This document shows, piece by piece, positions 56,591-64,000 of a DNA stretch of 64,000 nucleotides; within the stretch, counting starts at the first letter, position 1; every line of letters begins with the position of its first letter. Source of the stretch: Turbatrix aceti (Eukaryota; Nematoda; Chromadorea; Rhabditida; Panagrolaimidae); NCBI GenBank assembly GCA_963969345.1, contig OZ017769.1:10233725-10297724 (forward strand), written 5' to 3'. The translations under genes were made by a program, and so were the position numbers. The notes beneath the pieces are model-generated. The model made no database searches and had not been told where the DNA came from. It saw only the letters and a program-made list of their open reading frames with translations.

Positions 56591-57493
56591 ATGCTTTACG
56601 GAATTCTAATTGTAGCATTTTGTACCTGTTTTATTTTCCTAACTGCAATTCTGATCGTAATCATCTGTATAAAATCGCCCCTGTGGCATAGCAATGCCAA
56701 TAACTTTACTGTTGTCATCTGCATTCTGAACATAGTTCAACTCATCATGCAGCTAGTCGGTGGCATCTACACCGCGTTTCCCAAAACCTACAAAAAATCG
56801 ACGTCTGCAGTTTTTGGATCATTCCTTGACGGAGCATTCATAGGAAACATAATTACAAACTTCATATCGGCACTCAATCAGTGTGTTTCAAACATTGTTC
56901 CTTCTCTCGAACAACGATTGTTTTCAACAAACGGCATTAAGTGGTGGTATGCATTTATTGCCTGTGCTTTTTTGGCATTTTGTGGATCAAATCTCTCACC
57001 GTGGTCATCCGTAATTTATAACACTAAGAAGTTTGGGTGGTTTTATGATAGTATAGACCATCCCATAACTTTTTATACATCAAATGCAGAATTTGGAATT
57101 CTCATAATTTTTGTGCCGGCCACAGAATTTATATACCTTATTCTCATTTTACAGGTCGCTTATAAAGTAAGTTTTCTACATGTGAGATAATTGGGAAAAG
57201 TACCCCCCCGAACCAGTTTTCTCTGACTTTGTGCAAGTATTTATTTTCAGCGAAAAAAATACGGTACAAAACCGAAAAACAATATTGATATCAGAAGTCT
57301 AGTTAAATCTTGTATTGTCACAACAATTAATACAATACTAGTTGTTGGATGGTATTATTGTGATCAGTGTATTAGCAATGAAAAAATCATAGCCGGGATC
57401 AACAGTTTGTGGATTCAGAATTGCGCCGCCGATACAATGGCTTTCTTATACGAGTTGGTTTACTTTTTGTATCTAATTTTCCAGAACGTTTGA
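56591..57493 (+). CDS. Srt/Srx-like nematode chemoreceptor, 272 aa
   Basis: Two exons (56591-57166 and 57251-57493) join in phase to 272 residues with seven hydrophobic segments, including TM3 (FIGNIITNFISALNQCVSNI) and TM7 (FLYELVYFLYLIF). The residues after TM3 (LNQCVSNIVPSLEQRLF) resemble the LNRC-x-x-I-x-P-x-L motif of Srt receptors. The final helix ends at a stop soon after, so the cytoplasmic tail is very short. A decayed copy lies 0.25 kb upstream, so the pair arose by tandem duplication. Role inferred: chemosensory GPCR. Confidence 0.75.
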
Positions 57494-59215
57494 ATATTTA
57501 GTCATTTTGTAGGACACACAACATGAAAAAAGTATCCCCGCCAAGTAATGTTTATCTTCATTGAGTGAGATTAGTTCGATTATCGTTTGAAAAGATTGGC
57601 TATGGTCTGTTACGTATACACAGTACATTTAATTCTTTGTTGTATTTTTAATGCCGAATAAACATATTTTTTGCATTTGTGTACTTCAGGCAACGTAAGG
57701 AAAAAAACTGGAAGAAAATCGGTTTCATCTATTTATAGCCAATCCATATCTATGATTCGTTGTTTTTGAAAATTGATCTCGAGCGGCACGATGATTACGA
57801 TTTTTTAAAACTAGAACGACAAAATTAACAAATAACGAGATGTCTCGCATTTTATCGACAAAAACCAACATGAAACTCAAAGAACAATTACAAAAAAACT
57901 GCGTCGATCATGTATGTTTTTAGTATTCTTTGTGCCATCGTTTACTGAACCTAACTCGTACGACGTTACAAGCAGGTCCTACCTAATATACGACGAACAT
58001 AAATACTTTCTCCTAGCTGAGACAGTTCAAAACCATCGTTTTTTGGCATTTGAACCATAAACACCAGGAAAATAAATACTATATCTGAATTTCGAAGAAC
58101 ATAACATGAGATTTTTGAACACTGTTTTTCGTTTCATTTAATGTTTTAAAAATGTTTATAACTGCAAGAAGATAATCCAAGTATACGACGTAAATAAATA
58201 TAATACTTTCTCCTGACTGGGACAGTTCAAAATAATTTATTATTTTTGGCATTGAACCATAAACACCAAAAAAACTGAATGCTGTCGTAAAATATATTTT
58301 TATCAATTTGTCGTAAAAGTTGTTCCATTGAAACGTGAATCCTGCTTTCAGAAATGAAAAGCAAGATCGTATCATCAATGGGTTTTATTGTTCCAATCGT
58401 AAGTGAAATTCCTGCCGATACATAAAAACCGGTAAAGTCAAAACAAACAGTTGGAAATCACCGATATAAATATACCAATGACAGACAATGTATCCCGAAT
58501 TGGAAAGCCGCAAAACCATTTATTGGCATTTGGACCATAAACTCCGGGAAAATCTAGAAGTATTCTTTATAAAAAAGAACTTGGAGAATGTGTGAGGCTT
58601 TTTTGGCAAAGCCGAATTAACTGAGCTCAGATTTTTTTCCACAAAAAGTTAAGTTTGTGTCAGAGTGTAAATAAACTGAAGAAAAACTGGTGGATACAAA
58701 TGTGCTACTTTTTAGGCCTGAAAATCGTCAACTGCAAACGAAGAACAGTCAACCGATGGCAGCGACTAAAAAATAAAAAAACGTTTGCATCAACACCGAT
58801 AAAATAAAAAAATAGCCTAAAGAAAAAAAGCACAACAAAGCTTCTTTTTAGGCCTATCTCCTTCAAAACCGAAGAACCCATAGCCTGCAACAGAAGCATC
58901 AAAGCACGAGTAAAAACTGAACTATAGAATCAAAAAAAAAAGTTAACTGTGAGCAAAGCAAAGAACAAAGAAAAACCAACCGACGGCCGAAAAAAAGCAC
59001 AAATAAAAAGCTGAACGCAACTGGTATACAAAACGAAAGCGCACGCGCACGCGTTCATTTTCGCTTAGAGACCCTTCAAACTTGCGAGTTCGCGTTTGTT
59101 TTTATGTTCAACGCTTTTGGTTGTTAATTTCGATCTTCTCACCGTTGTTGTGCCTCGTTTTGATTTCTCACTTTCTGTCATCCACGCTCCGGCTACTTCG
59201 TGATACTGCGTGGCC
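57494..59215. repeat. Intergenic DNA with three diverged repeat units
   Basis: A unit built around GGCATTTGAACCATAAACACC, preceded by TACTTTCTCCT and GACAGTTCAAAA, occurs at about 58018-58078, 58216-58280 and 58500-58560. Nothing else in the stretch looks coding until CTR9. Pyrimidine-rich DNA at 59050-59215 probably includes the CTR9 promoter. Confidence 0.5.
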
Positions 59216-59863
59216 ATGGTGAACGAAAACGCCGCTCTGACGATTCCTACGAGCTCCGGGGTGAGTTTTTTACTTTTCTGTCGTAAAATTCGATATTTTT
59301 GCGTTTTCTTTTTGTTACGATAACAGTTTTTTTTCTAAATGACTGGATTATTGTTTTTCTAAATTATAATTATCTCTCTGTAGACCCTGATAATTGATAG
59401 ACGGTTTCGCCTCCTCTCTGTTGACGTCTGGAATTTGACACAATCCTGGGATTCTCTGAATAGCCAGGCCCGAGACGTCCTTCACTACCTCATAGACGCC
59501 AGACTTCCGTCGGACAGCGGCGTTCGCTACGATGAGGTAGTGAAAAACGCCGAAGCTCTCTCAGATATCGTCGATCGATTCGGCGAAATCGTCCAAAAAC
59601 TCCGCCACGCGCAGTGTACACTCCCAGCGCTCCGACAACTCGCCGGTCCCGGTCCGGCCGCCGAAAAGGTCACCGAGCTTGTCGACCTCTTTGTGCCCCT
59701 CGTTCGTATGTACGAAGCCGAGTTGGCGTTCAAGCGCGCTTCTCTCCACCAACTTGGAGCGACAAATGATCGTAACACGCTCTCCGCCATTGCTACTGCT
59801 TGGAATCTCTCGCTTTACCTAGATTTTTCTGTCTTGGCAAGATTGTACGCCTTAGTTGTCTGA
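59216..59863 (+). CDS. CINP-like protein, 174 aa, apparently sharing the CTR9 first exon
   Basis: The exon 59384-59863 has a CTGTAG acceptor, an open frame with gene-like codon use and a TGA at 59861. No in-frame ATG occurs before its last quarter, so it needs an upstream exon. Joining to 59216-59260, the first exon of CTR9, is in phase and gives 174 residues. The body is helical and follows CDK2-interacting protein (CINP): WNLTQSWDSLN near the start, a central heptad region, and MYEAELAFKRASLHQLG then ATAWNLSLYLDF near the end. CINP is a small replication/checkpoint factor, mostly alpha-helical. The exon lies entirely in CTR9 intron 1. An unseen private first exon is the alternative. Confidence 0.5.
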
Positions 59864-62800
59864 TAAATAGTTACGGTCATTAAGTTTGCAGTGTTTCAGG
59901 GGTGTTTTTAGGGGCAAAAGGAAAAAATGTGATTTTTCGGGGTTGTTATTGGCATTACGGTTGTTTTTTCATCGTCAAGTAATATTTTTAAAAATTCGTT
60001 TCAAGAAATTTTTTTTGTAGTTGTTTTCGGAATACGGTAGTTTTTATCATTGCGGAGTAACTTTTTTTTAAGTTTTACGTGATTACGATACTTCTTTGCA
60101 TTTTGAATTACAATTTTGTTTTTGATCCAAAAAAAAGAGGATTTTTTGGATCTATTTTTTTAAATTTTTTAAGCATAATTTTTTGTTTTTCAGGAAGAAA
60201 TTGTTCTCGAATTGACAGATCTACCGCAGGTTTCAGAACTTTTGGATCTGCTTACCGAAGAGCATGTTCCACTCAGCTATTGGCCCAATGTTGCGGTGAG
60301 TTTAGAATTTTTTGTTATATTTTTTGATCATTACGTTTAATCATGTTTTTGCCCTTTTAGCTCGCATACTATCTCCTGGACCGTCGAAGTGAATTCGTGG
60401 AACTACTCAAATACGCGGAAAACATGAAAGTCGACCCTGGATCGCTGAAAGACCAGATGCACTGCATCGGCATGCTCGCTGCCTTTTACGTCGGCCTCGG
60501 CAAGGCTTCCCGCGACGAAGCCTTTCGAAAAAAGCAGTTCGGCGATGCAGCGCTGCTCTTTACGACCGCAGACAAAATCATGATGTACGACTGCCGGCAT
60601 CTGAGCGGTCGGGCCTATTTTTGCCTATTGGATTGCGTCAAATGGGACCAGGCCAAGACCCAGTTCGACTACGTCATCCGTGTCAGAAGCTTTGACATCA
60701 TTGCCATCCTCGGCCGTGCGCTGGTTGCCTACGCGCTTGGCGAGTATCCAGACGCGTTGAATTACTTCAAAAAAGCGCTGAGGTTCAAGACGGATCTTCC
60801 TCCCGCTGTCAGGCTAGGCCTCGGGCACTGCTATAACAAAGTTGGGAATCTCGACAAAGCCAAGTTCGTTTTTTTGCATTTTTTTGTGTAATTTTATATT
60901 TTTGGTTTTTTTTTCAGGGGAGCGTTCAGCCGGGTCATAGAACTCGAGGAAACCAACATCCCTGCCCGCGTGGCTCTCGGAACGCTGCTCTACCACGAGG
61001 GAACGGCTGAGGGAGAAGATCTCCTCTGGGAAGCCATTCAGGTCGACCAGGACAACCCCGTTATCCTTCTACAGCTCGCGAATATGACTTTTCTCAAAGG
61101 AGTGAGTTCTATTTTTTTTTTATGAAAAATGTGCAAATCAAAATTTTTAGAACACATCCGAGTCCGAAGACCTGGCATGGAAGGCTTATCGGTCATCGAC
61201 GCAGAATGAGCACAAAGGACAGTCACTCTTCCTGTACGCCAGGTGTCTGCATGCCAAGAGGGACTTTGACAAGGCCAGCAAGTTTTACCATCAATCTCTG
61301 ACTTTTGGACTGCCAAAGTTTGTGCTGCCGCATATTGGTCTTGGCAGGATTTATCTTGGCAAGGGGGAATTTTCAAAAGTGAGTTATTGAGATTTTTTTC
61401 CTTTCATTTATTTTTTTAATATTAAAAAAAAATTTTTTTGTCATTTTTTTCAAAATTTTTTTGATAGTAAATGTTTTTTGTCATTTTTATCCAAGAAAAT
61501 TTGTTCAAAAAAAATTGTAGATTCATAAAAAAAATTGTAAATTTTTCAGGCCATCGAATCCTTTGAAAAAGTCCTCAAAGAAGCCCCAGAAAGCGTAGAA
61601 ACGCTCAAAATCCTCGGCACGATCTACACCCGCTGGCAGGGCACGTCAGAAGATGGCGGCCAAGCGTCGTCCGATCAGCACGAAAAAGGCGTTCAAATGC
61701 TTGAAAAAGCACTCGAACTCGTCCCCGATGACGTCGAAATCATCATGCAACTCGCCCAGGTCCTGGAATCGACGAAGCCGGCCGAGGCGCTGAAAAAGTA
61801 CAACGAAGGCCTCAAAAAGCTGCCCGAAGACGAGGTCCCCGAGGAAGTCTACGCGAACATGGCGTGCCTCAACATCCAGCTGGGCCACGTCAACGAAGCG
61901 CAGAAGCTGACCGACAAGGCCATCCACCTAATCGTCGGCAGTGAAGATCCGGAGAATCTCTCGGATGAGTCTATGGCGAAACTGATCGTCGTGCAATTCA
62001 ACATGGCGAAGATGTACGAAGCTACCGGACGATTCGATCTCGCTGTCGAGACTTACGAGGTCATTTTGAAGCGGAGACCCGGTTTTGTTGACGGTTCGTT
62101 AATTTTTTGGGGCTAAAATAGTCAAAACCTTGAGTTTAAAAAAAAAATTGAAACACTCAAGAAAGTAAAAAAAACAGTGTTTCTCGAAACGAAAGATGTT
62201 ATTTGACAATCAAAAATCTACCGTAATCCAATAACACCCTCTCGAAAAGCTACTTTTAACTTTTTTTTCTGAAAAATTGATCGTTGCGTGGAGGGAAGGA
62301 ATTCAATTTTTTCTTGACAATGCTAAAAATCGTCTTTCAGCTGTCTTGAGACTCGGCTGCATCGCCCGAGACCAAGGCGATACCGAAAAGGCTCTCACTC
62401 TGTTCGAAAAAGCCACGGCGATTGATCCATCCAACGTGAATGGCATCCTCTTCGCCGCGAACATCCTCCTTCAACGCGGAGATGCAAAACTCGCGCAGTC
62501 AAAGTTTGAACAGGTGTTGAAGTCCAAGGATCACAAGGATGATCCCTACGCCCTCGTTGGCCTTGGCAACGTCTGGCTCGAGGCCTTGTACAACGTTCGG
62601 TCTGGAGACAAGGATGAAAAAGTGAGTTTTTGTCTGTTTGAAGCCAGTAAATTTTATTTGGATTTTTTCTTTAGGAAAAACTCGCCAAGTACCGGGATTC
62701 GGCGATGAATTGCTTCGTCAAAGTGCTCAGGCATCATCCTCACAATGAGTTGGCGGCTAATGGCGTTGCCTGTCTGTTGGCGTTCAAGGGACAGTTCACG

Positions 62801-64000
62801 GATGCCAGGGATATTCATTCTCAGGTTTGTTGGGGGGGGGGGGGGTTGAGGAGCGGAAAAGTTAAAAGTACTTTTTTGATTTTTTGGCACAATAGTTGAA
62901 AACTTGTATTTTTTTGACACGGATTTTTGCTCAAAACTTTTCTGATAAAAATTTTGATTGTACAAAAGTTGTTCGATTTTTTTTATTATTTTAAAAAATA
63001 AAACGTGAAAAAAATCACATGTTCTGCGGAAAAATGAATTTTTTTTTCATTTTTTAACTAAAAAAATTGTTTTCAACATTTGAACATAGGATTTTTGTTT
63101 TCAGGTACGCGAGGAAATGCCAGACTTCATCGACGTCCAAATCGACATGGCACACGTAAGCATGGACATGCGGCAGTACGGCGCGGCTCTCCAGATGTAC
63201 AAAACCATCATGAAACGCAACCACAAGCAGTTTGACGTCCAGATGCTGCAGTACGCGGCCCGGGCCGCCTGGAAATCCGGAAACTTTGTCGAGTGCAGAG
63301 AATTTCTTCAGCGAGCTGCCATCGAAGCCCCGGGCAACCTCCTCGTCCGGTACAGCCTCTGCATCGTAATCCAGTGCTGCGCGACGCAGATTCTCCAGGA
63401 GGAAAAAGCGAGTCTCGAGCAACTCGAAGGCGCCATCGAGGATCTCAAAATCGCCGAACGAGGCTACCTGTTTCTCGCCAAGCAACCGGATGACGTCATG
63501 ATCAAGTGGAGGTACATCAGCCGGACGACGTGCTCCGCGGAGGCGAGGGTCTGCAAGGACGTCCTCTCGCAGGCAAAGCAGTACTACGCGTCGGCGTCCA
63601 AGAGGGCCAAGGAGGAAAAGGCCAAGGAGGAGGCGATTCGCGCAGAGCGGGAGGCCGTCATCCGGAAGAGGAAGGAGGAAGAAGAGGCCGCGAGGAAGAA
63701 GATCGAGGAGGAAAAGCTCAGGCTCCAGATGGAGAGGCAGAGGATCATCGAGAAGACCCAGGAGATGCTCAAGGTTATCCCGGTGAGTTTTTTTAGATAC
63801 GTTTTTTAAATTTGAAAAAAGAACTAAAAAAATAACATTTTAAAAAATTCAGATGACCGAGGATCGCGAAAAAGAACGCGAGCACCGCCACCGCAAAAAG
63901 AAGGACAAATCCGGCGACGGCTTCGTCAACGACGACTCCGACATGGGTGATTGGCAGGGCGCCGGCGAAGGCGGAGAAGGAGGTGCCAAGCGACAGAAGA
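59216..64000 (+). CDS. ctr9: CTR9, TPR subunit of the PAF1 complex (3' end beyond window)
   Basis: Ten exons (59216-59260, 60194-60295, 60361-60863, 60918-61101, 61151-61378, 61550-62093, 62341-62621, 62675-62824, 63105-63782, 63853-beyond 64000) give 954 residues so far, all in phase. CTR9 is the TPR scaffold of the PAF1 complex, which binds RNA polymerase II and promotes elongation and H2B/H3 modification. Visible features: an N-terminal IP-x-E-x-L lead-in, then about a dozen TPRs including FTTADKIMMYD, VRLGLGHCYNKVGNLDKAK, ALVGLGNVWLEALYNVRSGDK and AANGVACLLAFKGQFTDARD. A charged Lys/Glu coiled coil (about residues 840-900) and an acidic, Lys-rich tail with a FVNDDSD motif follow. The order matches animal CTR9 throughout. 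Only the last exon or exons are missing. Confidence 0.95.

Noticed and set aside
1..64000. tRNA, rRNA or CRISPR features
   Set aside because: I saw no cloverleaf with A and B boxes, no rRNA core motif and no regularly spaced short repeat array.

Overview
The window looks like nuclear DNA of a nematode. It is AT-rich, genes are split by short introns (many about 45-60 bp) with donors such as GTGAGTTTTT and acceptors such as TTTTCAG, and several start codons sit just downstream of an acceptor-like TTTTAG or CTGCAG, which would suit spliced-leader trans-splicing. Two seven-helix receptors resemble nematode serpentine chemoreceptor families. The species is not identifiable from this window. An NFAT5-type Rel protein is present, a family I recall as missing from Caenorhabditis, so a rhabditid close to C. 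elegans is unlikely. All exon structures were derived by hand from splice signals and reading-frame phase; in the multi-exon models the phases close exactly unless stated otherwise.

Layout. 0-12 kb: mostly repeats, with one copy of a small secreted-peptide gene, a doubtful multi-exon gene, and a GOLM1-like type II membrane protein on the minus strand. 12.8-20.1 kb: two plus-strand genes of unknown family; the second is a secretory type I membrane glycoprotein whose last intron is filled by two large foldback elements. 20.4-30.1 kb: five minus-strand genes: a trypsin-like protease, a coiled-coil/zinc-finger gene cut by a small retroposon, a BRI3-like protein, a HORMA-domain protein and IMP dehydrogenase. 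30-36 kb: almost gene-free, with a hAT-type MITE. 36-38 kb: the NFAT5-like factor. 38-42 kb: repeats and a broken C-type lectin. 42-50 kb (minus strand): chemoreceptor, NRAMP metal transporter, PAQR/MMD-type membrane protein. 52-55 kb: a 5'-truncated RTE-like retrotransposon and an inverted second copy of the secreted-peptide locus. 55.7-57.5 kb: a pseudogene/gene pair of Srt/Srx-like receptors. 59.2 kb to the right edge: CTR9 (PAF1 complex), with a CINP-like protein encoded by a terminal exon in its first intron that appears to share the CTR9 first exon.

The most interesting items are: (1) a short SINE-like element, full length 115 bp, in three copies, each with its own target-site duplication, one of them inside a coding exon; (2) the CTR9/CINP-like shared-first-exon arrangement; (3) the paired secreted-peptide loci, whose signal peptides and roughly 700 bp of upstream DNA are conserved while the mature peptides are not; (4) the NFAT5 homologue; and (5) an unusual load of long foldback elements. 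The genes are not an operon and share no single pathway; most are housekeeping or sensory genes scattered among transposable elements.
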